Source: Euryarchaeota archaeon UBA173 (GTDB lineage Archaea > Thermoplasmatota > Poseidoniia > Poseidoniales > Thalassarchaeaceae). From it: a stretch of DNA of 43,805 nucleotides. Below, in pieces: positions 8,238-16,453 of this stretch. A program made the position numbers and the translations under genes. Numbering within the stretch: the stretch's first letter is position 1; every line of letters starts with the position of its first letter. Under the pieces are notes generated by a model that searched no databases, had not been told where the DNA came from, and was given only the letters and a program-made list of their open reading frames with translations. The stretch is from the NCBI GenBank assembly GCA_002498925.1, contig DAJH01000040.1, positions 1 through 43,805 of the forward strand. Reading direction: 5' to 3'.

Positions 8238-11200
8238 ATGAGGCGAAAGCAGACTGCGGCATTCATCACGCTACTTCTACTCAGCAGCCTCGCCTTTGTA
8301 TCGCAGACCCGACCACAGTCTCCGGTCTCTTCCACGGACCCCACAGAGGCATTGGGTGGAGCCCCTCCAGCCACTGACGCGGATGAAGATCAGATACCCG
8401 ATCAGTATGAATCAATACACGGCATCGTAGTGGTAATCGACACTCCCGACGGCAGTGTGAATGTCAAGGGCTTAGACATGAATAATGGTACTGACAATAT
8501 GACGGATCACGATAGGGATGGCGCGCCTGCACTTTTGGAGTATTGCTGGCCCTACACTCTGGACAAGTGCTTCACAGATCGTCTCTCTCTGACAGGCAAA
8601 CCCCCTGAGTTAACTGAATCTGGAAAGAGGGAGTATCTCGATCCCACTAACTCGGATTCTGATGGTGATGGCCTTCCAGATGGATATGAAATTCACATGT
8701 GTACAGAAGGGGGATTGGGATACATCAACGCTTCGAACGCGTGGACTTGTCTTTGGTTCGACCCACTGGATCCCTCTGACGAGGTCGAGGATATTGATCG
8801 CTGCCAGGATTTCACCTTTGGATGCGGGGATGGATTCGACGTAAATCGAGATGGCTCTATCGACGTCACGGAGAGCTATACCAACTCTGAGGAGTACTCC
8901 TTTGGAATTCCCGAAGGTTGGGTCACAGAGAGAGATGGCTTGTGGTGTGCAGGTGAGATTCCGGGACTCAGTCCGGACTCCTGTCAGGTAGGGGAACAAA
9001 GGCCCACAGGTGACAGCGGATGGCTGGGAAGCGATCCTACGGACCCAGACTCCGATCACTATACTTGGTCGGAAATTATTGCGACCGGACTAGTGGTCCC
9101 GGGGGACGGCATCCCTGATGGATGGGAAGTTCACTATGGGCTAGACCCTAGAAATGCGAGCGACGCCATTGAAGACTCAGACAGCGATGGCTGGGATTTG
9201 GATCGTGACGGTTTCGTAATTCCGGATACGTCCACCTCTACTGCTCAATGGGGAGAGGCATTCAGTAACTACGAGGAATACATGACTTACTTTGACGATG
9301 GAGCATGGGTTACTCCGGGACTCAGAGGGACTCCGATGTCTGACCATGAGGGAGAAGTAATTACCTTCGATCAATCTACATCCCCCGGTCTGGTTGACGG
9401 ATCCGTACATTCGCTGATCAGCGATTCGGGAAGGGACCGACTACTGGTCGGCTCAAAATTTGGAATCACTGCAATAGATCCATTCGGAGGATCAGTCTCC
9501 CGTCATAACCTCCCCTCTGGAATGGAGATGAATACTATGATGAGGTGGACAGTTGGCGACTCACAATTCCTGATTGTCGGGACCAACTCGGGTATTCACT
9601 GCCTTTCCATGGATAGTGGTTTACCAGTAATTTCCTCACTATCAGACTCCAATATTGGTTCAGTACATTCGATTCTCAAGTTAGAAACCGGAAGTAGCGA
9701 CTTAGACCTTCTGGCATTCGGAAAAAACTCTGCATGGTCTCTGTCATTCACCCAAGATGGCGATTCCGGGAATGGACACTGCCTTGGCGACGGCATCTCA
9801 ATTTCTATTACCGAACCAGCTCCTGTTATTGCATTGAATGAAGTTTTTGAAGAATCCAAGACATCTGCAAATACGGCCATCCACGTCCCAGTCTCTGGCA
9901 GAGGCCCCCTTCTTCTTGTTGGAACTGATTTCGGACTGATCGGATGGAATACCACTGATACATTGACATCTGCAGGGGATCCTTGGTGGGTCTTCGATCA
10001 GGAGAATGCGGAGGACTTCGTCCAACGTGCGGATCTACTGAATGAATCAAAGTCTGCTATAGTCAACACAATGGAGGTTGCTGGACCAAGACAGCCAGGA
10101 GGGGGCGTGGAGGAGGTGACTGGAATTTGGCTCGGTACTGCAGGAGGTCTGCATTTGGTGGACCTCAGTACGTTTTTCCAAATGCCGTATTCTTCGATCA
10201 GTAGTGAAAGAATGTACAATCTTGATAGATGGGCGGAGGGAGCAAATGACGTTCACTCTGTACTTTCTTACAATGGGATGGTCGTAATTGGTTCTAGGGA
10301 CGGCACTTGGTGCCTTGAGGGCGGACATACGGGCGTTCTGGGGCTATACATGAACCAGACCAGAGTCCCTGGTTTGGTAACATCACTTGTAACGATGGAG
10401 TACGATGGAAAAAATTGGCTATTCGCTGGAGTCTCCCCGGGGAGATACATGAACATAATGCCCATCGACCCACAGTCTGCAGACTCCGACCTAGATGGGA
10501 TGCCAGATGGTTGGGAGTTTGCCTATGGGTTAGATCCGACCGACCCATATGACAGGGACAGAGATGCCGACGCTGATGGGGTCAGCTACGAATTAGCCGA
10601 TGGCACCGAATTTACAAGAGATTGGTCTAATCTGGAGGAATACAGATACATCAGTACTTCCGAATTAGGATTCAATGGTACTGATCCAAGAGATATAGAT
10701 TCTGACTCAGACGGTCTTTCCGATGGAGAGGAGTATTGGGGCTGGTTCCTTGGCCCGACATCATTCGATTGCCATTACCTGAATGAAGAGTACATTTGTG
10801 ATGAAGACTCAGGGGAACAGGCGGAAACCGTACACCTCGAAGGATGGCTGGGTTCTGGGGCTGGAGGGGGCACTGATGGCCCAACCGATCCAACAAACCA
10901 CGATACTGACGGGGACGGTATGCCCGATGGCTGGGAGATTGAGCATAGAAGATGGATCGGAGACGTCTACACCGGTGGAAATTTGTGGACCCTCGATCCA
11001 CGTAATCCGAATGATGCAGACGCAGACGCGGATGGAGACGGGCTGTCTAACCTCTGTGAGTATATGTGGGGGAATCTGTTGGAAACGGTCCTTAGGGAAG
11101 GCCTCCCCTCTCATGGCGAATCAAACGAGTCAGCCTCATCATGGGTCAAGACTGACCCTAACAACATCGACTCGGACGGAGACAGCCTTCCAGATGGCTG

Positions 11201-13982
11201 GGAGGCTAGGTACACTTGTACATGGAACAAGGAAAACAAGGGCATCAATCCACTTAACGGATCCGACTACCTAAATAATCCAGATTCGGATGGATATGAT
11301 GTCAATCATGATGGCGTCCTATCCCTCGATGAGCAGTTTGTAAACTGGCTCGAATATCACATCAAGTCAGAAATCATGTACGGCTCGATGACATCCTCGG
11401 GTATCGCCTATCCAGAGAACTTCACCACTTCACTTTGGAATGAGACTTGGCAGGATCTTGCAGAGGGCTCTTTCGGGGATTTTACAAGCCCTTCTTATCA
11501 GAGCCTCGTGAATGGAACGACTACCCGGGATGTCGGCTCTGCAAATCCACTTTCTGCTGATTCAGACAGGGACGGAATGCCTGACGGCTGGGAATTCTTC
11601 CACTCTCGATGGAGCCTGTTCGATGAAGAATGGACGTTGAACCCAGTCGATGAGAGAGATCAGACTGGAGACCCAGATGGGGATGGCATGAATAACTGGG
11701 AAGAATACAACTCAATCGATGGAAATCTCAGTGAGACGGACAATCTAGTAACCTCGCCTCAGTTTTATCTCCTATCTGTGGGCGGTGAATTGCTTGCCAC
11801 CCCCTGGCTTTCAGCAGAGTCGTCCCTCTCTTTCGGGACATTCATCTCGGACGAGCAGAGGAACCTTACTGGCTTGACCGCGGACCCTAATGATCCAGAC
11901 ACAGATAACGATGGCCTACTCGACGGTATTGAGCTGATTTTCACTAGATGGAACTCAACAGATTCCGTGTGGACCCTCAACCCCCTAGTGGCAGGGGATG
12001 GAAATTACGACTCAGACATGGATGGGATAACGGATCTTGTCGAACTCAACTTGACTAACAACAATCCCGCAAATGGCGGACTATCTCCTCCTGATGCACC
12101 TAGGATGTGGGAGGAAGCGCAACAGCTAGACCCCTCCGAGGCGAACAATAGGATATACAGGATTCTATTCAACAAAGAAGGTAAAGCGCAGCTAGCAATG
12201 CAACAGTACCAGGAGTGGCTTTCTGGTGAACCGGCAGGGCCACTATTGACATACCTTCTCGGAATATCTGATCCGAATGACGAGGATACGGATAGGGACG
12301 GTATGAGTGACGGATACGAGTATTGGTTTACTGAATGGAATCTGGAAGATAACATATGGGAGATGAACCCTCTTACAGGCACTGACGTATTCAGGGATAC
12401 AGACGACGACTCCTTTGACTGCGATGGCAATGGCTTTATTTCAGACTCAGAATCATTCGACAACCTCGCCGAGTATGAATCAAGAGTTTATGGAAAGAAG
12501 ATAGCCGTAGATACGATACCGAATGAGACTGGTTTGGTTTCATATGGCGCAGATGCGATCAATGCTCAGATCGAGGAGAACGGTCTTTCATACCAAGCAG
12601 CCTTCGGCTACCTCTACTCGTCATTCATCAGCAAGAGCATAAAGTCCTCAGAGAGGATGGGGCTGATTAATTCAGTCGATTATAACAATTTCAACACAAG
12701 TCTGGCCGGAGTCAGCGACCCAACAGACGGAGACTCCGACAGGGATGGGATGCCAGACGGTTGGGAATTCTGTTACTCAATATATGGGGAATTCCTGCCT
12801 GTAAACTCATTCAGGTGGTCAATGAATCCAGTAAACTCACTGGATGTCGACTATGACCCTGACGCGGATGGCTGGTATGATAGAACATTGTCAGACTTGC
12901 CGGCCGAGCAGGGTACATGGGAGGGAAGGCAGTTCACGCCCTCGTCGATAGATAGCCAGCTAGGACAAGGCGCCCAACCTCTCTACTTCTCCAACATAAT
13001 GGAGTTTGATAATGGAACACATCCACTCGATCAAGATAGTGACGACGACTCCACGGTGATGATCCCGTTCTTCCAAGATGGCTCAGTTGTGGCATATGTC
13101 CAAGACTCCAATCTTTCAGATGGTAGGGAGGTTTTCAAGTATGGAACTAACCCTCTCGATAATGACACCGATGGAGATATGATGCCAGACTTCTATGAGT
13201 ATTACAGGGGATGGAATGAGACAAATGATAATTGGTCTTCATACTTGCAAATTTCAGTTGTCTGGTATCAGGTTACTCCCGTTGTGTGGAAGCCTGTCGA
13301 CGTTTCGTCCGGAATAATTTCCAGACCCCAATTGGATTGGGCGTGGTTTACCCATGATCCCACTGACCCCTCCGACGCAGGCCAGGATGCTGATAATGAC
13401 GGAGGTTGGGATTGCTCTAGTGGAAGTTGCGTGTACCAGCCATACAATAACTTCCAAGAGTACTTCGGAGTGGTGAACGCCTCCCTTTCGTCGCCCTCGT
13501 TGGTCCGTGAATCCAATTTGTATGACTGTTCAGGAAACTTGGTGATGGAGTGGTGGCAACTCAGGGAGGCCCTATTGGGGACATGCTCCGGAAGTGCCGC
13601 TATTTCAACAAATTACTTCCGAATGTACAAGATCAATAACGACGACCAACTCTATGCCTTTATCGTGGATGACAACGATATCGACTACGAGGAAGTCGAC
13701 AGTAGTGACGATGTTGTTATCCTAAACGGAGCTTGGGCTGACGAATTCAATAGATTTGCTGGCGACCAGTACCATCTGCCAAATACTGGGCTTGGGGAGT
13801 ATGTATTCGGATGGTGGGCTATCGATATCGATGGAGATCAGATAGCAGACGGGACTGATCCAACAAATTGGGATACAGATGGCGACTGGCTCAACGATCA
13901 CTTCGAGATAGAGGATGACTTACTTGATGGCATAAGGGGCAATAGCGGATCACCGATAAGATATGACGACCGTTCAACCTAG
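8238..13982 (+). CDS. giant secreted protein with calcium-loop (thrombospondin type 3-like) repeats and an inserted beta-propeller-like region
   Basis: The product has 1914 residues. The signal peptide is MRRKQ plus AAFITLLLLSSLAFVSQ. The body carries at least twelve copies of D-S/T-D-x-D-G-x-P-D-G-W/Y-E, for example near bases 8656, 9103, 10485, 10699, 10902, 11170, 11561, 11900, 12287, 12730, 13165 and 13873. Each is an Asp-rich loop like EF-hand or thrombospondin type 3 calcium sites. Many units continue with W-x-L/M-N/D-P, then a second Asp loop ending in N-x-x-E-Y. Between about 9350 and 10460 this pattern stops and segments such as LLVGSKFGITAID, FLIVGTNSGIHCL and LLLVGTDFGLIGW appear, which look like beta-propeller blades. 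There is no C-terminal membrane helix, so the protein is secreted or held by a partner. Function is unknown; calcium-stabilised adhesion or substrate binding is inference. Confidence 0.85.
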   Translation: MRRKQTAAFITLLLLSSLAFVSQTRPQSPVSSTDPTEALGGAPPATDADEDQIPDQYESIHGIVVVIDTPDGSVNVKGLDMNNGTDNMTDHDRDGAPALLEYCWPYTLDKCFTDRLSLTGKPPELTESGKREYLDPTNSDSDGDGLPDGYEIHMCTEGGLGYINASNAWTCLWFDPLDPSDEVEDIDRCQDFTFGCGDGFDVNRDGSIDVTESYTNSEEYSFGIPEGWVTERDGLWCAGEIPGLSPDSCQVGEQRPTGDSGWLGSDPTDPDSDHYTWSEIIATGLVVPGDGIPDGWEVHYGLDPRNASDAIEDSDSDGWDLDRDGFVIPDTSTSTAQWGEAFSNYEEYMTYFDDGAWVTPGLRGTPMSDHEGEVITFDQSTSPGLVDGSVHSLISDSGRDRLLVGSKFGITAIDPFGGSVSRHNLPSGMEMNTMMRWTVGDSQFLIVGTNSGIHCLSMDSGLPVISSLSDSNIGSVHSILKLETGSSDLDLLAFGKNSAWSLSFTQDGDSGNGHCLGDGISISITEPAPVIALNEVFEESKTSANTAIHVPVSGRGPLLLVGTDFGLIGWNTTDTLTSAGDPWWVFDQENAEDFVQRADLLNESKSAIVNTMEVAGPRQPGGGVEEVTGIWLGTAGGLHLVDLSTFFQMPYSSISSERMYNLDRWAEGANDVHSVLSYNGMVVIGSRDGTWCLEGGHTGVLGLYMNQTRVPGLVTSLVTMEYDGKNWLFAGVSPGRYMNIMPIDPQSADSDLDGMPDGWEFAYGLDPTDPYDRDRDADADGVSYELADGTEFTRDWSNLEEYRYISTSELGFNGTDPRDIDSDSDGLSDGEEYWGWFLGPTSFDCHYLNEEYICDEDSGEQAETVHLEGWLGSGAGGGTDGPTDPTNHDTDGDGMPDGWEIEHRRWIGDVYTGGNLWTLDPRNPNDADADADGDGLSNLCEYMWGNLLETVLREGLPSHGESNESASSWVKTDPNNIDSDGDSLPDGWEARYTCTWNKENKGINPLNGSDYLNNPDSDGYDVNHDGVLSLDEQFVNWLEYHIKSEIMYGSMTSSGIAYPENFTTSLWNETWQDLAEGSFGDFTSPSYQSLVNGTTTRDVGSANPLSADSDRDGMPDGWEFFHSRWSLFDEEWTLNPVDERDQTGDPDGDGMNNWEEYNSIDGNLSETDNLVTSPQFYLLSVGGELLATPWLSAESSLSFGTFISDEQRNLTGLTADPNDPDTDNDGLLDGIELIFTRWNSTDSVWTLNPLVAGDGNYDSDMDGITDLVELNLTNNNPANGGLSPPDAPRMWEEAQQLDPSEANNRIYRILFNKEGKAQLAMQQYQEWLSGEPAGPLLTYLLGISDPNDEDTDRDGMSDGYEYWFTEWNLEDNIWEMNPLTGTDVFRDTDDDSFDCDGNGFISDSESFDNLAEYESRVYGKKIAVDTIPNETGLVSYGADAINAQIEENGLSYQAAFGYLYSSFISKSIKSSERMGLINSVDYNNFNTSLAGVSDPTDGDSDRDGMPDGWEFCYSIYGEFLPVNSFRWSMNPVNSLDVDYDPDADGWYDRTLSDLPAEQGTWEGRQFTPSSIDSQLGQGAQPLYFSNIMEFDNGTHPLDQDSDDDSTVMIPFFQDGSVVAYVQDSNLSDGREVFKYGTNPLDNDTDGDMMPDFYEYYRGWNETNDNWSSYLQISVVWYQVTPVVWKPVDVSSGIISRPQLDWAWFTHDPTDPSDAGQDADNDGGWDCSSGSCVYQPYNNFQEYFGVVNASLSSPSLVRESNLYDCSGNLVMEWWQLREALLGTCSGSAAISTNYFRMYKINNDDQLYAFIVDDNDIDYEEVDSSDDVVILNGAWADEFNRFAGDQYHLPNTGLGEYVFGWWAIDIDGDQIADGTDPTNWDTDGDWLNDHFEIEDDLLDGIRGNSGSPIRYDDRST
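8640..13930 (+). repeat. array of degenerate coding repeats encoding Asp-rich calcium loops
   Basis: The repeats are protein-level and diverged at DNA level. The unit is a first loop DSDxDGMPDGWE, 15-35 residues containing one or two Trp, the motif WxLNP, then a second loop DxDGDGxxNxxEY. The array is broken once by the propeller-like insert at about 9350-10460. Spacing between successive first loops runs from about 200 to 450 bases apart from that insert. Confidence 0.7.
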
Positions 13983-14013
13983 AACTCTTGAGTGTACACC
14001 TCTTGGAGCTGCC

Positions 14014-14487
14014 ATGGAAGATCCTAGTGGGATGTTGCCTGGCCCTAGTGAACCCCTTGAAGACAGGCTCCTTTTCTTGCAAGAGAACATGGTCAATTTC
14101 GTCAATCAGTACGGTCTACCAGTCGTCGAAGTAGCTCTGGTAGTTTCTAAATTCATTAGGATAATTACGGAGAAACTCGAAAACACGGCTAAAGAATCGG
14201 GCGAGGAACTACCCAAATCAATTCTAGAACCATGGCCAATAGATTCAGACGGAGACGCTCCGGCCATCGATTCTTTCCCATTAGATAGGGTTCTCGATTC
14301 AGTAGATCAAGATAGGATGGATATTTTTGATACAATCATCCGAACAATACTGAATCAAGCCGAAATTCCTTTTGCATCAGCAATTACAGTATTGAGGGAC
14401 TGGGAATCCAAGATCAGAACCCAACTAAGTGAATCGACCAGTCCGGGCCACTTATTCAGCCCCCTGAAGTTGCCAGAAGGGTTCTAA
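14014..14487 (+). CDS. small hypothetical protein downstream of the calcium-repeat protein
   Basis: I do not recognise this 157-residue product. The start at ATG 14014 is chosen because GGAG (14005-14008) sits five bases upstream; an in-frame ATG at 13963 would overlap the end of the preceding gene by 20 bases. The sequence is largely helical and acidic (EPLEDRLLFLQENM, VVEVALVVSKFIRIITEKLE), with an Asp-rich centre (DSDGDAPAIDS) and no signal peptide or clear membrane span. It shares strand and close spacing with the giant repeat protein and may be co-transcribed. The stop overlaps the convergent membrane-protein gene by four bases (CTAA). Confidence 0.6.
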   Translation: MEDPSGMLPGPSEPLEDRLLFLQENMVNFVNQYGLPVVEVALVVSKFIRIITEKLENTAKESGEELPKSILEPWPIDSDGDAPAIDSFPLDRVLDSVDQDRMDIFDTIIRTILNQAEIPFASAITVLRDWESKIRTQLSESTSPGHLFSPLKLPEGF

Positions 14488-14819
14488 CTGCCCTGAGATT
14501 TAGCTACAATCCCGCTAGATACCCACCAAGCGTCAATAATTGACCAAATGAATATAATTGGCCAGAGAACAACTGATAGAATTAGTGGTAATTGAATCAA
14601 GAACCATCCGAGACCCTTGCGATGTTGCCGATTGAAATGCTGTCCAAGAAAAAGAAACGGGACTAGTGATAGGATAATTGTAAAAATAGGCCTCAAAGCC
14701 CCCCAAGCCCCTATTCCACCGCTCAACTCAGACCAAATTACCCCAAAAACCCCAATCGCACTAACTTCGTCATCCTCATCCTCGCTAGGCAGAATAACGA
14801 CGTAATCGTGGTCAGACAC
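14484..14819 (-). CDS. small membrane protein with two predicted helices
   Basis: The product has 111 residues with a GTG start. The N-terminus is acidic (PSEDEDDE). Two hydrophobic stretches follow: about residues 42-58 (RPIFTIILSLVPFLFLG) and 72-101 (GWFLIQLPLILSVVLWPIIF… then DAWW). The basic stretch between them (NRQHRKG) suggests a cytoplasmic loop. The IWSIIDAWW ending is reminiscent of small TM2-like membrane proteins, but I cannot assign a family. A minus-strand TATA-like box lies about 29 bases before the GTG. Confidence 0.6.
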   Translation of the reverse strand: MSDHDYVVILPSEDEDDEVSAIGVFGVIWSELSGGIGAWGALRPIFTIILSLVPFLFLGQHFNRQHRKGLGWFLIQLPLILSVVLWPIIFIWSIIDAWWVSSGIVAKSQGS

Positions 14820-14843
14820 GAGTGTTGGAAGAGGCAGGGTGGA

Positions 14844-14853
14844 ATGAATATGA
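14844..14853 (-). promoter_or_regulatory. TATA-like box for the small membrane protein gene
   Basis: The minus strand reads TCATATTCAT, centred about 29 bases before the GTG at 14819. Its position agrees with a short or absent leader. Confidence 0.35.
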
Positions 14854-14903
14854 CGTTCCCGAGATGCGAAAATGACAACTTACTACACCCTCTCGCGTAC
14901 TCC

Positions 14904-15878
14904 ATGGCTCTGCCTAGGGTGCTGTTAACGGGATTCCAGCCATTCCATAATAATGAGGAAAACATATCCGAAGAAGTAGTCAGGAGATTCAGCCGGACCG
15001 GACTTAAGGGGGTCGATCTTTCGACCATGGTTCTAAGCGTCGATGAGAGAGGGTCTAGGAAATGCTCGGAAATCCTGGGCATTGACGACTCCCTTGATGC
15101 CATAATTCATCTTGGACTTTCAGAGAGCAGAGATAAAGTCAGCTTGGAGGCAATCGCAAAAAACCTTCTTGAAATGTCCAAGCCTGATAACTCGGGCAGG
15201 ATGGTTCGCGGATCAAAAATTGTACACGGTGCCCCCGATTCACTAAAGATTACAGCCCCAATACACGTTTTGGATGAGGAGTTTGAGCATGATGAAAGAG
15301 TTGCATGGAGCGAGGATGCGGGAGGATTCGTCTGTAACGAGACCCTCTTCAGAACCCTAGAGGCTAAAGGTAATGGGGGAACGAAGGTAATTTTCGTCCA
15401 TTTACCAAAAAAAACTCACATCAGAATGAGTGATCAAATTGATATTGTAAGTAGGGTAATTAGGTGCCTCTCGATAAAGCCACTGTATAGGGTCGTAGGC
15501 GCATTACTCAACGAACCCCGGGGAAAAATTCTGGCTTGTAGAAGACCCGAGGGAGACGCATGGGCCGGTTGGTGGGAATTCCCAGGGGGAAAGATCGAGG
15601 AAGGAGAGTCCCAAGAACAAGCCGTGGTCAGGGAAATCGAAGAGGAATTGGGAATTTCTGTCACCCCTCAATCATGTGTGGCCCAAATCTCCCATGACTA
15701 TGGCGACAGAGATGTTGAATTATTCATTTGGAAGTGTGCGGCTGTTGACCCTGGTGCAATTTCTCCTTCGGAACATGATGAAACACAATGGGTCTCTCAA
15801 GATGAATTGATGAATCTAAAATGGCTTCCTGCGGACCTGCCACTCGTACAAGAATGGGCCTCATCAGGAATTCCCTAA
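14904..15878 (+). CDS. fusion of pyroglutamyl-peptidase I-like domain and Nudix (MutT-like) hydrolase
   Basis: The product has 324 residues from ATG 14904 (MALPRVLLTGFQPF). Residues 1-185 match peptidase family C15: VLLTGFQPF at the start, IIHLGLSESRDKVSLEAIAKN with Glu82, DAGGFVCNE with Cys144, and VIFVHLPKK with His166. These are the three catalytic residues of pyroglutamyl peptidase I, which removes N-terminal pyroglutamate. Residues about 192-324 are a Nudix domain beginning YRVVGALLNEPRGKILACRR. Its Nudix box fits the consensus GX5EX7REUXEEXGU exactly, with Gly229, Glu235, Arg243, Glu244, Glu247, Glu248 and Gly250. GWWEFPGGK before the box is typical of MutT/8-oxo-dGTP-type enzymes. The frame stays open upstream to a GTG at 14808, but that overlaps the divergent gene and adds nothing conserved. 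Confidence 0.85.
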   Translation: MALPRVLLTGFQPFHNNEENISEEVVRRFSRTGLKGVDLSTMVLSVDERGSRKCSEILGIDDSLDAIIHLGLSESRDKVSLEAIAKNLLEMSKPDNSGRMVRGSKIVHGAPDSLKITAPIHVLDEEFEHDERVAWSEDAGGFVCNETLFRTLEAKGNGGTKVIFVHLPKKTHIRMSDQIDIVSRVIRCLSIKPLYRVVGALLNEPRGKILACRRPEGDAWAGWWEFPGGKIEEGESQEQAVVREIEEELGISVTPQSCVAQISHDYGDRDVELFIWKCAAVDPGAISPSEHDETQWVSQDELMNLKWLPADLPLVQEWASSGIP

Positions 15879-16393
15879 TCCTCTTCACCAATCGTTGGAC
15901 GTCCCCTTTTGTCGAACCACTCACTTGGCGTACCATCCTCGGACATCGAAAGGTCATCACCAGCCCTCCTTGGAATTGAAGACCGCCCCTGGTGCCATGT
16001 AATATCCTCTATCCAATGGTCGATATCTTCCCCTCGAATCGATATCTCAATAGTTCCGCCCGTAGTTCGTTCGTCCAAGGAGAATGAGATCTTTCCAACT
16101 AGCGCTGCCTGTCTGGAAATCGAGAAATCGGTGAGATTTCCTCCTTCCATGTCAAGAGTCATGGCATCGAGTGCGGTATCCAAAATTCTTTGCTCAGATA
16201 TCGCTTCTAGGAACTTGTCCAAAGACTGGGAATTGCCAAACAATACATCCGCCGAACCTTCGTGAGGAAAACTCCTCTTCCCTACCTCATTGGTTGGAGA
16301 CCAGTCTGGAAATATATTCCTCACTGACAAAATTACCTTCTTGGGATCTTCATGGGGCTGGACGATGGTTGACACCCTGATATCAGGCTCCAT
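15875..16393 (-). CDS. UPF0201 family protein (predicted RNA-binding)
   Basis: The product has 172 residues from ATG 16393 (MEPDIRVSTIVQPHEDPKKV). Archaeal UPF0201 features are visible: PxEDPxKVxxxxxNxFP at the start, the block ISEQRILDTALDAM (family: REQRILDTAR), NLTDFSISRQAALVGKISFS (family: NxTxFxLNKQAAxxGxxSF) and GGTIEISI. The family is nearly confined to archaea and is thought to bind RNA. About 50 residues at the C-terminus, rich in Arg, Asp and Ser, extend beyond the conserved domain. An upstream TTG at 16441 would reach past the inverted repeat and overlap the divergent gene, so ATG 16393 is preferred. The stop overlaps that of the peptidase/Nudix gene (CTAA). Confidence 0.85.
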   Translation of the reverse strand: MEPDIRVSTIVQPHEDPKKVILSVRNIFPDWSPTNEVGKRSFPHEGSADVLFGNSQSLDKFLEAISEQRILDTALDAMTLDMEGGNLTDFSISRQAALVGKISFSLDERTTGGTIEISIRGEDIDHWIEDITWHQGRSSIPRRAGDDLSMSEDGTPSEWFDKRGRPTIGEED

Positions 16394-16418
16394 GGTTCTT
16401 CGAGTCCACTGCTGCTCA

Positions 16419-16440
16419 TGAGTTCTCTCCAAAGAACTCA
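16419..16440. promoter_or_regulatory. perfect inverted repeat between divergent genes, candidate operator
   Basis: TGAGTTCT (16419-16426) and AGAACTCA (16433-16440) are exact reverse complements separated by six bases. The dyad lies inside the 60-base gap between ATG 16393 (minus) and ATG 16454 (plus), centred about 25 bases before the plus-strand ATG, where a core promoter would be expected. Its symmetry and position suggest a dimeric regulator; an RNA hairpin is the alternative. Confidence 0.4.
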
Positions 16441-16453
16441 ACCAAGAGCGCGA

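Noticed and set aside
8640..13930. Possible CRISPR-like or tandem DNA repeat array
   Set aside because: The periodicity is at protein level with variable spacing and diverged DNA; there are no identical repeats and no unique spacers.
13963..14013. Earlier ATG for the hypothetical protein at 14014-14487
   Set aside because: It overlaps the preceding gene and lacks a Shine-Dalgarno, whereas ATG 14014 has GGAG at the right distance. It cannot be fully excluded.
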